A stretch of 64,000 bases of DNA from CBDCCT01 sp965214995 (GTDB taxonomy: Bacteria > Deinococcota > Deinococci > Deinococcales > Trueperaceae), in assembly GCA_965214995.1 (NCBI GenBank), contig CBDCCT010000002.1:2294001-2358000 (forward strand), given 5' to 3'. This document shows positions 24,684 through 32,867 of this stretch, one piece after another. Made by a program: the position numbers and the translations under genes. Below the pieces are notes generated by a model. That model was not told the DNA's origin, made no database searches, and was given only the letters and a program-made list of their open reading frames with translations. How positions within the stretch are numbered: position 1 is the stretch's first letter; every line of letters starts with the position of its first letter.

Positions 24684-25190
24684 ATGTTCAACGAAAGCAT
24701 AGACGCCCCCATCCGCGTGCGCGAGGTGACGCTGCCGGGGGTGGGCAAAAAATTCGTGATGCCCCTGCGCGACGGCGGCAACCTAGCCATCGTCGTGAAA
24801 CCCGACGGCGAGAGGCAGATGTACCACTTCTTAGAAGACGACGACCGCCCCTCGGACGTCTTTAAGCTCGACCGCGAGGAGTCGCAGCAGCTCGCCAACT
24901 TGCTCGGCGGGGCGATGACGAGCGCGCCCGATCTGGAAAAGCTCGAGCTCGCCCTGGGCGCTTTAGAAATTGAGTGGGTCACGCTGGACGAAGACGCCGC
25001 GCTCGCCGGGCGGACGCTCCGAAACTTCCCCTTACGCACCCAAACGGGCGCGTCGGTCGTCGCCATCATGCGGGGCGACACGGCCATCCCCAACCCGAGC
25101 ATAGACACGCCTTTCGAGCCTGGCGACACGGTGCTGATTGTCGGCTCGCATGAGCAGTGCGAGGCGGCGAGAGAACTCATTTCGGGCTGA
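24684..25190 (+). CDS. KhtT-like regulatory subunit with TrkA-C domain
   Basis: A 168-aa cytoplasmic protein. Residues about 1-70 form an N-terminal domain seen in KhtT-type regulators, and residues about 85-165 a TrkA-C domain (LEIEWVTLDEDAALAGRTLRNFPLR, ending FEPGDTVLIVGSHEQCEAAREL). Such proteins gate an adjacent cation:proton antiporter in response to nucleotides or pH. GGAGG lies six bases before ATG 24684. The antiporter gene begins 52 bases downstream. Confidence 0.85.
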   Translation: MFNESIDAPIRVREVTLPGVGKKFVMPLRDGGNLAIVVKPDGERQMYHFLEDDDRPSDVFKLDREESQQLANLLGGAMTSAPDLEKLELALGALEIEWVTLDEDAALAGRTLRNFPLRTQTGASVVAIMRGDTAIPNPSIDTPFEPGDTVLIVGSHEQCEAARELISG

Positions 25191-25242
25191 GGCTCACGCA
25201 CAGCCGAATAATCTGCCGAATAATCTCGGAAAGGGAGGCCGG

Positions 25243-26457
25243 ATGTCACCAATTTTGGAGCTCGGCGTCATCGCGCTCGGGCTTTACGTCGCCGGGTGGT
25301 TGAGCCGAAAGGTGGGCTTGAGCAGCATCGTCGGCTACATCTTGCTGGGGCTGCTGTTGGGTCCCTACGGCGTCTACACGCTTTATGAAACCACCCCGAT
25401 TACCGCCATGCTGGGCGAGCTGGGCATCATCATGTTGCTCTTTTATATGGGCTTAGAGTTCTCCTTACGGCGCTTTCTCGAGGGGGGCCGCGCGACCACC
25501 CTCTCCGGGACGCTCGACTTGCTTAACTTCGTCGTGGGCGTTCTTATAGGTTTCTTGCTCGGGATGGGCTGGTTGGCGGCGCTCTTTTTGGGCGGGATCG
25601 TCTACATCTCGAGCTCGGGCGTCATCGCCAAACTTTTGAGCGAGCGCGACCTCATCGCCTATCCCGAGGCGGAGCGGACGCTCGGGGTCTTGGTCTTTGA
25701 AGACCTGGCGATGGTGGTCATCTTGGGCGGCTTAGGGCTAGTGACCGCGGGGGGCGGGATTGCGGATTTTGCCGGGGTCGCGGTCTTCTTGATCCTCTAC
25801 GCGCTCTTCCTTCGCTTTGGTCGGGGCGTGCTGGAGCGCCTTTTAGGCCGCGAGGGGGAGGCGCTGGTGCTGCTCTCGCTGGCCCTGGTGGTGCTCTTTT
25901 CGGTGGGCGCGAAGTCGTTGGGCTTTCCCGAGGCGGTGGCCGCCTTTTTGCTCGGCATGATGGTCGCCGAGTCGCGCTTTAAGGATAGGCTCGAGGCCAC
26001 CCTCCACCCCTGGTACGACGTGGCCGCCGCCGCCTTTTTCTTGGACTTCGGTCTTCATGTGGACGTGGTGAGCGCGCTCGGCCAATTGCCCGCCGCCCTC
26101 CTGCTCGTCGTCGCCACCATCGTCGTCAACATGCTCACCGCCTACGCTTCAGGAAGGCTCAGCGGCCTGAGCAAGCGCGCGAGCGTCGGGCACGGGCTTA
26201 TGCTCCTGCCGCGGGGTGAGTTCTCGCTCGTCATCGTCGGTTTAGCCGCGGGCGCGGCTGCCATCCCCGAGGCGACGCGCGAGGCGCTCGTCGGGATGAC
26301 CTCGCTCTACGTCATCGTCATGGTGATTCTGGGGAGCGTGGTGTTCCGCTACTACGACGAGGTCAACACCTGGCTTGCCGAGTGGCTGAAGACGCCCGCG
26401 CAGCGCGAACGGGAGCGGGCGCGGCAGCGGGAGCTTGATTCGATGCGTTTGGATTAG
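25243..26457 (+). CDS. Cation:proton antiporter of KefB/KhtU type
   Basis: A 404-aa CPA2-family membrane protein with about 12 helices (LELGVIALGLYVAGWLSRKVGLSSIVGYILLG at the start; VFEDLAMVVILGGLGL carries the transport-site Glu-Asp pair; LLPRGEFSLVIVGLAAGA near the end). It probably exchanges K+ for protons with the upstream TrkA-C protein as regulator, like Bacillus KhtTU. AAGGGAGG precedes ATG 25243. It lacks the RCK domain that KefB carries at its C-terminus, which fits a separate regulatory subunit. Confidence 0.9.
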   Translation: MSPILELGVIALGLYVAGWLSRKVGLSSIVGYILLGLLLGPYGVYTLYETTPITAMLGELGIIMLLFYMGLEFSLRRFLEGGRATTLSGTLDLLNFVVGVLIGFLLGMGWLAALFLGGIVYISSSGVIAKLLSERDLIAYPEAERTLGVLVFEDLAMVVILGGLGLVTAGGGIADFAGVAVFLILYALFLRFGRGVLERLLGREGEALVLLSLALVVLFSVGAKSLGFPEAVAAFLLGMMVAESRFKDRLEATLHPWYDVAAAAFFLDFGLHVDVVSALGQLPAALLLVVATIVVNMLTAYASGRLSGLSKRASVGHGLMLLPRGEFSLVIVGLAAGAAAIPEATREALVGMTSLYVIVMVILGSVVFRYYDEVNTWLAEWLKTPAQRERERARQRELDSMRLD

Positions 26458-26472
26458 CGGCGGCTCTGCTCC

Positions 26473-27645
26473 ATGAAGTTCGTTTTCACAGCCCTTGCTC
26501 TCATCCTGGGGCTCAACCTGCTCTTTTTCATCCTGCGCGCCCTCGTGCGTGACAGGTCCAACATAGACGCCGTTTTGCTTCATGACGGCGGGTTGTCGTT
26601 GGGCTTTGAGGGTGCGCCCGTTCTCATGGAGGCGTTGGGGCCTCTTCCCGCGGGTTTAACCCGGACGGCGTGGGACCTCCCGCCCAACAGCAGACCGTGG
26701 GGGCGCCCGGGCTGGTTCGCCGAGGTCGGCGGGTGGTTGGGGCGTGGGCTCGAGGCGCGTGACGAACGTGTGGTGAGTCTCGAGCAGGTCAGCACCAACG
26801 ACCTCGCGTGCGTTCTGCGCGCCCAAACCACGAGCGGCAGCGCGTACTTCAAGGCGAGCGTGGACCCGCTCGAGTCTGTAGTAACGCCTCACCTAGCCCA
26901 GACTTTCTCAAACCTCCTCCCGGAAGTGCTGGCGGTTCGCAGCACACACGGATGGCTCCTCACGCGCGGGAGCGGGGAGAGGCTGAGCGGCGCGGCGGAC
27001 CTAGACGTTTGGTCGGAGGCGTTCGCCAAGCTTGCGCGGTTTCAGGGCTCGAGCGTAAACCTTCAAGCTTTGGGAGGTGCCGTTCACACTTTTGACACGC
27101 TTGCTGAGCAGGCTGAGACGTTTTTGGAAGATAGAGCTACGCTTGTGGGATGGGGGTTGCGGGCTGAGCAGGTGGAGGCCCTTGCCGACCTTCTCCCGCG
27201 TGTCAAGCGGGCGCTCGAGCGGGTGAGCGCCTTGGGTCTCCTCGAGGGCCCGGCGCACGGCGACGCGCAACCGATGAACGCGCTTTTTGACAAAGACGGA
27301 AACGTCAGATGGTTCGACTGGAGCGAGGCAGGCGTTGCGCATCCTTTTATGGATGTTGGCTGGTGCTTGGCGTGGATGACGAACCCCGCGCGGGAACCCC
27401 TGCCGGTGTATCGCAAGTTTGAGGACGCCCCCGCACGGCTGTGGCGTGATTATCTCAAAACCTTGGGTGCGCCCGACGCCGAGGGGCTTATGGGTGACGC
27501 GATTATCCTGGCGATGACGCACCGCGCCTTGGTTTATCACGCGAAATACGCAACGTTCGAGGGCACCGTTCCCGGCTGGCGGCCCCAGTACGTGCCCTAC
27601 TACCTGAAGCTGCTGCTAAAAATGGTGCATGTGGTGGAGCAATGA
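26473..27645 (+). CDS. Membrane-anchored aminoglycoside-phosphotransferase-like kinase
   Basis: A 390-aa protein. Residues 3-24 form one hydrophobic helix (FVFTALALILGLNLLFFILRAL), unusual for this family. The kinase-like core carries the catalytic loop HGDAQPMNALFD near residue 265 and the metal-binding FDWSEAGVAHPFMDVG. It would phosphorylate a small molecule at the membrane surface, substrate unknown. The gene starts 15 bases after the antiporter gene and overlaps the next gene by ATGA, so it belongs to the same unit. Confidence 0.78.
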   Translation: MKFVFTALALILGLNLLFFILRALVRDRSNIDAVLLHDGGLSLGFEGAPVLMEALGPLPAGLTRTAWDLPPNSRPWGRPGWFAEVGGWLGRGLEARDERVVSLEQVSTNDLACVLRAQTTSGSAYFKASVDPLESVVTPHLAQTFSNLLPEVLAVRSTHGWLLTRGSGERLSGAADLDVWSEAFAKLARFQGSSVNLQALGGAVHTFDTLAEQAETFLEDRATLVGWGLRAEQVEALADLLPRVKRALERVSALGLLEGPAHGDAQPMNALFDKDGNVRWFDWSEAGVAHPFMDVGWCLAWMTNPAREPLPVYRKFEDAPARLWRDYLKTLGAPDAEGLMGDAIILAMTHRALVYHAKYATFEGTVPGWRPQYVPYYLKLLLKMVHVVEQ

Positions 27646-28118
27646 GCGAGGGTAGCCGTGAGCCTCGGTGTGAACCGAAGAGCGCTCGAGCCTTTTCCGA
27701 CGCCTACACCACAGCGATTTACAAAGCGGGCGGTCTCGCTTTCGCGCTGGACGTTGAGGAGACCGGGGCTGTTCTGTTTTCGGGCCGCGCCTTTGTCATC
27801 GTCACGGCGCACAACCCGCGTAGCGAAAAACTTTCGGGCGAGGAGAACGAACGGCGTCACCGGGAACTCGAGAGGGTCCTGCTCGAGCGCCGCGCCGCGT
27901 TCGGCCCCAGCGTGGGCGAGTCGCCCGACGGCGCGTGGCGCGAGGAGGGTGTGGTTGTTTATGACGTTTCCCTTGAAGGGGCGCTCGAGCTGGGCCGGCG
28001 CTTTGAGCAGCACGCGGTCCTTTATGGTCAAGGCGGGCGCGTGGCGCTAGTTTGGTGCGATAGGGTTTGGTGCGACGGGGGGCTCGAGTGGTTCTATCCC
28101 AGATTGATAGCTGAGTAG
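27642..28118 (+). CDS. DUF3293 family protein
   Basis: A 158-aa protein starting in the stop codon of the kinase-like gene (ATGA). It matches DUF3293: FVIVTAHNPRSEKLSGEENERRHRELERVLL and a LGRRFEQHAVLYGQGGRVALV segment. The function of the family is unknown. It is probably cotranscribed with the antiporter and kinase-like genes. Confidence 0.75.
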   Translation: MSEGSREPRCEPKSARAFSDAYTTAIYKAGGLAFALDVEETGAVLFSGRAFVIVTAHNPRSEKLSGEENERRHRELERVLLERRAAFGPSVGESPDGAWREEGVVVYDVSLEGALELGRRFEQHAVLYGQGGRVALVWCDRVWCDGGLEWFYPRLIAE

Positions 28119-28131
28119 TTTTCGCGCCCGG

Positions 28132-28590
28132 CTAAACCTCGAGCCTCACCATCTCGACTTCAATTTCCGCCCCCACCCGGAGCTTTGCGAGTGAGACAGG
28201 CAGCTTGAAACGTCTGGGCCCGGCGGCGCCGGGGTTGAGAAAGAGCACGCCGCCCCGCGTTTCCCGCGAGGGTCTGTGCGAGTGGCCGAAGATGACCGCG
28301 CCGAAGCCCGCCGCGCGGGGGGCTAAGTCGAGGTCGCCGACGTCGTGCAGCACGTAGAGAACGGTGCCCTCGACCTCGATGACGTCCGTCAGGGGCAGCG
28401 CCTCGGCCCACGCGCCCCTATCCACGTTGCCCCGCACCGCGCGGAGGGGGGCGAGGGTGCGCAGGGCGCCGAGCACCTCCGGCCCTCCTACGTCGCCCGC
28501 GTGGATGATGAGGTCGGAGCCTCCCAGAGCCGCCACCGCCTCGGGTCTTAGCAAGCCGTGCGTGTCGGAGATGACGCCGACGCGCGTCAC
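28132..28590 (-). CDS. YfcE/MJ0936-type metallophosphoesterase
   Basis: A 152-aa calcineurin-like phosphoesterase. Metal ligands are in VGVISDTHG, IIHAGDVGG, VRGNVDRG (the Asn) and VIFGHSHRPS. It hydrolyses phosphodiesters, substrate uncertain. Its start overlaps the end of the upstream nucleotidyltransferase gene by four bases, so the two are coupled. Confidence 0.9.
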   Translation of the reverse strand: MTRVGVISDTHGLLRPEAVAALGGSDLIIHAGDVGGPEVLGALRTLAPLRAVRGNVDRGAWAEALPLTDVIEVEGTVLYVLHDVGDLDLAPRAAGFGAVIFGHSHRPSRETRGGVLFLNPGAAGPRRFKLPVSLAKLRVGAEIEVEMVRLEV

Positions 28591-29387
28591 GCCAGCAGTC
28601 CCTCGGCGCGCAGCAGCGTGTCGAGGTTGTCCAGCAGGGCGTGAACGCGTTTTATCAGGTCTCGAGGGGGCGCGCTCAGCACACCTTCGACGCCCTCGCG
28701 CATCCCTTCAGGCTTGAGCGCGCATCCCGACGCCCACTCGAGCAGCCGCTTCTCGCCGGGGTGGGGGAGGCGGTTCACGGCGAAGAGGATATCGAAATAG
28801 CTCGCCAGGAGGGCGGCTAAGCGGTGGTTGACGCTGACCGTGTCGTTACGCTTTAGAGCCTTTTCCAACTGCCCGACATAGGAAGAGAGCGCGCCCCGCA
28901 AAAATGCGTGGTTTTTGGCGACGATGTTGCGCCGCAGCGCCTCGGGATAGGGGCCCTGCGCGGTGCGCTGCAAGGCGGCGTACCAACCGTTGCGGTCAAA
29001 AAGAAGGGTTGAGGCGCGCACCGTGTGCCAAAAGGCGGTGGAGTAGCCCATCGAGGCCCGAAAGTTTACGAGCACCCCCTCGAGCCTTTCCCTCATCTCT
29101 TCGACCGACCAGAGCATCACGTCTACATGGACGCCCGCCTCCACCCACTCGTCGCCGGGCCCGAAAAAGTCGTTGCCTAGCTCGAGCTGCGTTGCTTCAT
29201 CACCAACAGCTTGCCTGCGGCTCTCTAGCGGCAGCGGGTCGTGCGAAAAAACGTAGAGGTCGATGTCCGAGCCCGTTTCGGCCCTTTCGGTCGCCAGTGA
29301 GCCGCCTAAAGCCACCGCCTCAACTTCGGGGAGCGCGCTGTAGCGTTCGGCAATCCTGTGAGCCAGAGAAAGTGAGGGAGTCATCAT
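28587..29387 (-). CDS. Nucleotidyltransferase-domain protein (DUF4037-like)
   Basis: A 266-aa protein. The N-terminal minimal nucleotidyltransferase motif is ALGGSLATERAETGSDIDLYVF, with the two catalytic Asp in DID, and VHVDVMLW supplies a third acidic residue. A helical C-terminal region (about 145-260) resembles DUF4037. It might modify a tRNA, protein or small molecule; no target is visible. ATG 29384 is an equally good start. Its stop overlaps the phosphoesterase start. Confidence 0.75.
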   Translation of the reverse strand: MMTPSLSLAHRIAERYSALPEVEAVALGGSLATERAETGSDIDLYVFSHDPLPLESRRQAVGDEATQLELGNDFFGPGDEWVEAGVHVDVMLWSVEEMRERLEGVLVNFRASMGYSTAFWHTVRASTLLFDRNGWYAALQRTAQGPYPEALRRNIVAKNHAFLRGALSSYVGQLEKALKRNDTVSVNHRLAALLASYFDILFAVNRLPHPGEKRLLEWASGCALKPEGMREGVEGVLSAPPRDLIKRVHALLDNLDTLLRAEGLLA

Positions 29388-29407
29388 GCGAGCTTACCTG
29401 CTCTTAA

Positions 29408-30109
29408 TCACGCTCGCCCCCGCAGGTAGTGGTGCCACACGAGCCGCGCCGCCACCGAGCGCCAGGGCCGCCAGGGCTCGGCGAGCGCCTCCAGCGCCCC
29501 CTTCGTCGGTTTCTCCTTCAAACCCTTGAGGTGCTGCACCCCGAGCACGACAGCCAGATCGCCCACCGGCCACACGTCGGGGCGGCGCAGCGACATGAGC
29601 AAATACACGTCCGCGGTCCAGGGGCCGATGCCGGGGAGTGTGGTGAGTTCGGCGCGGACGGCGTCGTCATCCAGCTCGCGGAGCCCGTTCAGGTTCAGCC
29701 TTCCCGACGCCACCGCCTCGGCCAGGAGGCGACCGTAGCGCGCCTTTTGGCGGCTAAAGCCGACGTTTCTGAGCGCCGCGTCGTCTAGGCCCAGAAACGT
29801 TTCCGGCGTGAGGGGCGAGGCGACCGCGCGCAGCTTCTCGAACGCCCGCCGCGCCGACGTTTCCGACACCTGCTGACCCAAGATGGTGCGCAGGAGCCCG
29901 CCGAAGCCGGGCTCGCGCGCCCAGAGGGGCGGGGGGCCAAAGCGCGCCACCACGCGCTCAAAGTCTGGGTCTCGCTGGGTGAGATGGTCGAGCCCGCGCG
30001 CCAGCGTCTCGTCCTCTGTAAGGAGGGGCTCGCCCACTTTGTTAGCTTCGCCGCCTTTTTTGTTTTTGCTTCGTGGCGCAACCAAAGGTGGTCGGAAGGA
30101 ACATGTCAC
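29408..30109 (-). CDS. AlkA-type DNA-3-methyladenine glycosylase
   Basis: A 233-aa HhH-GPD glycosylase. The helix-hairpin-helix is LTTLPGIGPWTADVYLLMSL, followed by the catalytic Asp in WPVGDLAV. It removes alkylated purines from DNA. The first 25 residues (to KKGGEANKV) look non-conserved, so the true start may be later. TACAGT lies five bases before ATG 30109 on the minus strand, suggesting a leaderless message. The nucleotidyltransferase gene follows after 20 bases. Confidence 0.88.
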   Translation of the reverse strand: MTCSFRPPLVAPRSKNKKGGEANKVGEPLLTEDETLARGLDHLTQRDPDFERVVARFGPPPLWAREPGFGGLLRTILGQQVSETSARRAFEKLRAVASPLTPETFLGLDDAALRNVGFSRQKARYGRLLAEAVASGRLNLNGLRELDDDAVRAELTTLPGIGPWTADVYLLMSLRRPDVWPVGDLAVVLGVQHLKGLKEKPTKGALEALAEPWRPWRSVAARLVWHHYLRGRA

Positions 30110-30310
30110 ACTGTACCCTTTTCACCTGACAACACTCACCAACATGTCGGAAAAACGTAAGGTTTACCGGGATTTGGGGCGCTCGAGAAGCGCGACTGCT
30201 CCATCCTTTGTAGCTTGGCGCCTTTTACCCCTCACCCTCTTCTCGTTAGGCTGCATGACGCAACAAAAAGGTTGCACAATTCACCAATCCCTAAAGGGGG
30301 GGAGTCCAAC

Positions 30311-31228
30311 ATGAAGAAAAGTTTTACGTATATCTTTGCGCTCCTGCTGAGTCTTGCCATAGGCGTCGCGGCGGCGCAGGCGACCGGCGGCATGACCGGC
30401 GGGGAGCCGCTGCCCGAAGGCACGACCGACGGCATCGTCGAGCGCCCTGACGGCGCGCGCATCTATTACCAGGTGCACGGCGAGGGCGAGCCGATGATGC
30501 TCATCCACGGCTACCCGCTCAACATGGGCCTGTTTAGAGACAACGTTGCCGCGCTCGCGGAGGCGGGCTATCAGGTCGTCACCCCGGACCTGCGCGGCTT
30601 TGGCCGGAGCGAAGCGCCCAACAGCGTCGCTTCTATCGAGACTTACGCCGCGGACATGTTCGCGGTGATGGACGAGTTGGGGATTGACCAGGCCGTCGTC
30701 CTGGGCATGTCGATGGGCGGCTGGACGCTTTTCGAGATGTACGACCAGGCCCCCGAGCGCTTCAAGGGCCTCGTCTTTAACGACACCGCCGCCGTCCCCG
30801 CTCCCGTTGCCGGCGCTAACTTGTGGCTCGGCACTGGCGAGCAGGCCCGGCAGGAGGGCGTCGCCTCGCTCGTGCCTTTTCTCATCAAAGACATGCTGAC
30901 GGGCGACACCCGCATGAACAACCCGGAGCTTGTCGACTACCTGGGCACGCTCATCGAAGAGGCGTCGGTCGACGGCGCGATGGGCGGCGGCGTCGCGCTC
31001 GCCTTCCGGGAAGACAACACCGACGTGTACAGCACCATCAGCGTACCGACGCTTATCCTCTTCGGTTTGGAGGACACCGTCACTCCCGTAGCGCTCGCGC
31101 AAACCATGAACGACCAGATTCCGAACTCGACCCTGGTCATCATTGACGGCGCCTCGCACGCGTCGATCATCGAGGCCGCGGACGAGGCGAACCGGGCCAT
31201 CCTGGACTGGGCGCAGGGTATCGAATAG
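30311..31228 (+). CDS. Secreted alpha/beta hydrolase
   Basis: A 305-aa exported enzyme. Residues 1-22 form a signal peptide, followed by a short Thr-Gly-Gly-Met linker (ATGGMTGGEPLPEG). The alpha/beta-hydrolase core has the oxyanion-hole HGYPLN, the nucleophile in GMSMGG, the acid in FGLEDTVTP and the His in DGASHAS. It resembles haloalkane-dehalogenase/esterase relatives; the substrate is unknown. AAAGGGGGG precedes ATG 30311. A strong hairpin follows at 31264-31300. Confidence 0.88.
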   Translation: MKKSFTYIFALLLSLAIGVAAAQATGGMTGGEPLPEGTTDGIVERPDGARIYYQVHGEGEPMMLIHGYPLNMGLFRDNVAALAEAGYQVVTPDLRGFGRSEAPNSVASIETYAADMFAVMDELGIDQAVVLGMSMGGWTLFEMYDQAPERFKGLVFNDTAAVPAPVAGANLWLGTGEQARQEGVASLVPFLIKDMLTGDTRMNNPELVDYLGTLIEEASVDGAMGGGVALAFREDNTDVYSTISVPTLILFGLEDTVTPVALAQTMNDQIPNSTLVIIDGASHASIIEAADEANRAILDWAQGIE

Positions 31229-31263
31229 GCAAGACGCAAGACCAAAAAAGATTTAGGTTTCAC

Positions 31264-31300
31264 GTTCACCCCCCCAACTCAAGTGGTTGCGGGGGTGAAC
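31264..31300 (+). terminator. Long hairpin after the hydrolase gene, probable terminator
   Basis: GTTCACCCCC (31264-31273) and GGGGGTGAAC (31291-31300) are perfect 10-base arms with further partial pairing in between (CCAAC/GTTGC). It is followed by TGTTGTTATC rather than a pure T-run, so termination is likely but not certain. Confidence 0.6.
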
Positions 31301-31315
31301 TGTTGTTATCAACTT

Positions 31316-31540
31316 TCACGTGCAACGGGTTGCATAAACACTGGGGAATCCAACGCATACAGCGGGCACAAAAACTGAGGGAGTTCAACGCAAAAACGTC
31401 TCCTAAACTCTGTCCCACACAGGTATTTACAAACCGCGTTTCCCTCAAACCAGATGCCACCCGCCATAAACCTCGTCTTGCACAAAGGCCCACAAGCTGA
31501 ATTTCCTTCGGATGCTACCCGCTGTAAAAACTCAGAAAGC
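31316..31540. repeat. Cluster of degenerate repeats in a gene-free stretch
   Basis: Between the hydrolase and cdsA no credible gene is visible. On the minus strand two clear copies of a unit resembling GTTTNTNNNGCGGGTNGCATC (near 31525-31501 and 31464-31440) are each followed by GGAAA. Weaker relatives with CGGGTTGCATAAAC and TACAGCGGGCACAAAAAC lie near 31325 and 31355. Composition is more AT-rich than the neighbours. It may be a decayed interspersed repeat. Confidence 0.4.
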
Positions 31541-31564
31541 AATGCCGAAGCGGGTCAGGATGCT

Positions 31565-32443
31565 CTAGCGCAAAATAACCAGCGTGACAAAATAGTAGGT
31601 CGCGGGCACGGCGAAAAGGTAGGAGTCGATGCGGTCCAAGACGCCGCCGTGACCGGGCAGGAAAAACCCGGCGTCCTTGACCCCGGCCCAACGCTTGATG
31701 AGCGACTCGAACAGGTCGCCGAGCTGCGCCGCGCTGCCGACCAAGATGCTAAAGAGAATCGCGTCATAAAGGTCGACGCGGAGGCTCAGGATTCGCTCCA
31801 AACCCCAGGCGGTCGCGGTCACAACCACGACCGAGAGGCCCAAGCCGCCGAACGCGCCCTCGAGCGTCTTGTTCGGGCTCAGCTGCGGCGCCAACTTGCG
31901 CCTGCCGAAAAGCGAGCCCACCACATAAGCCCCCACATCGCTCGCGGCGGTCGCCAGCACGGGAAAAGCCAAGTACCAAAGCCCCACCACCCCGTCGGGG
32001 GTATAGCGGAGGGTCAGCGCGTAGCCCAGGAGCCAGGGGATATAAAAATAGCCGAAAAGCGTAAAAATCATACTGTAGAGCGAGTTCTCGTTGGGCCGGA
32101 TGACCTCCAGGGTAATGAGGTAGAGCGCGAAAACGCCCAGCAGCGCCTCGCGCCAGCTCACGCCGTCGAAAAGCGGCTCCATCCCCGGATAGGTCACGGG
32201 CAAGGAGGCGGGCAGCGTCAGGAGCGTCGCCACCCAGAGGCTGCGGCGGCGGATGGGGATGCCGCGCAGGTTCATCATGACCGCGTATTCTTGCAAAGCC
32301 ACGAGCGTTAACAGCACGTACATGGGGGCCATGAGCGGCAAGCCGACGCCGATGACCAAGATGGAAACCGCGAACGCCACGAGCGCCGAGACGATGCGGG
32401 CGGTGGGCAGGCGTCGCTTGGGGCCGCGTTTGGGACGGGTCAC
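31565..32443 (-). CDS. cdsA: Phosphatidate cytidylyltransferase
   Basis: A 292-aa membrane enzyme with about eight helices. The C-terminal signature is complete: AAQLGDLFESLIKRWAGVKD followed by PGHGGVLDRIDSYLF, and the upstream GRRKLAPQLSPNKTLEGAFGG. It makes CDP-diacylglycerol from phosphatidic acid and CTP for phospholipid synthesis. The start is GTG 32443. The usual neighbour uppS is not present here. Confidence 0.93.
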   Translation of the reverse strand: MTRPKRGPKRRLPTARIVSALVAFAVSILVIGVGLPLMAPMYVLLTLVALQEYAVMMNLRGIPIRRRSLWVATLLTLPASLPVTYPGMEPLFDGVSWREALLGVFALYLITLEVIRPNENSLYSMIFTLFGYFYIPWLLGYALTLRYTPDGVVGLWYLAFPVLATAASDVGAYVVGSLFGRRKLAPQLSPNKTLEGAFGGLGLSVVVVTATAWGLERILSLRVDLYDAILFSILVGSAAQLGDLFESLIKRWAGVKDAGFFLPGHGGVLDRIDSYLFAVPATYYFVTLVILR

Positions 32444-32867
32444 GGCGTGGGCGGTTCCGGGCGCGGAGAAGGGGTCATCAGAATGAGGCGCATCATACCC
32501 CGCTCGAGCGTGGCCCGTCAGCCTTCGTAAAGCCGGGCGAGAGGCCCGGCCTCTTCGTCTTCGTCAGTTCGTGCGAACCACAAAGGCGGGCCGGGCTCCG
32601 AGGGTAGAAGAGGTGAGGGGCGGCGGTAAGGCGCGACGCTTTTGGTTTTCGGCTTGGATGACGGCCCAAGGGTAAGGGCGCTCCGCCAGGTCGGCGACCT
32701 TAATAAACCAAATAGATGTCAAATTGGCTTACAGAAGGGTCGTCCCCTTATGGGTAGGCTGAAAGCGTTACAGGCTCAATACGGAGGGGGGAAACGAAGT
32801 TTTTGAACGTAGCTGTCGCTTTGAGAAGGGAACCGAAAACAAACACGATTCAAAAAGGAGGAAAATC
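32444..32867. other. Gene-free stretch between cdsA and the SurA-N/CHRD gene
   Basis: I see no credible coding region. It contains a GC hairpin, GCCGGGC (32532-32538) and GCCCGGC (32544-32550), with no T-tract on either strand. It also holds the presumed promoters of divergent cdsA and the 32868 gene, and AAAAGGAGGAAAA just before ATG 32868 is a strong ribosome-binding site. Confidence 0.5.

Noticed and set aside
31266..31542. Overlapping small frames on both strands in the gap before cdsA.
   Set aside because: No ribosome-binding sites or family similarity; they arise from degenerate repeats.
32532..32550. GC-rich hairpin as a terminator.
   Set aside because: No T-tract on either strand and no gene ends into it.
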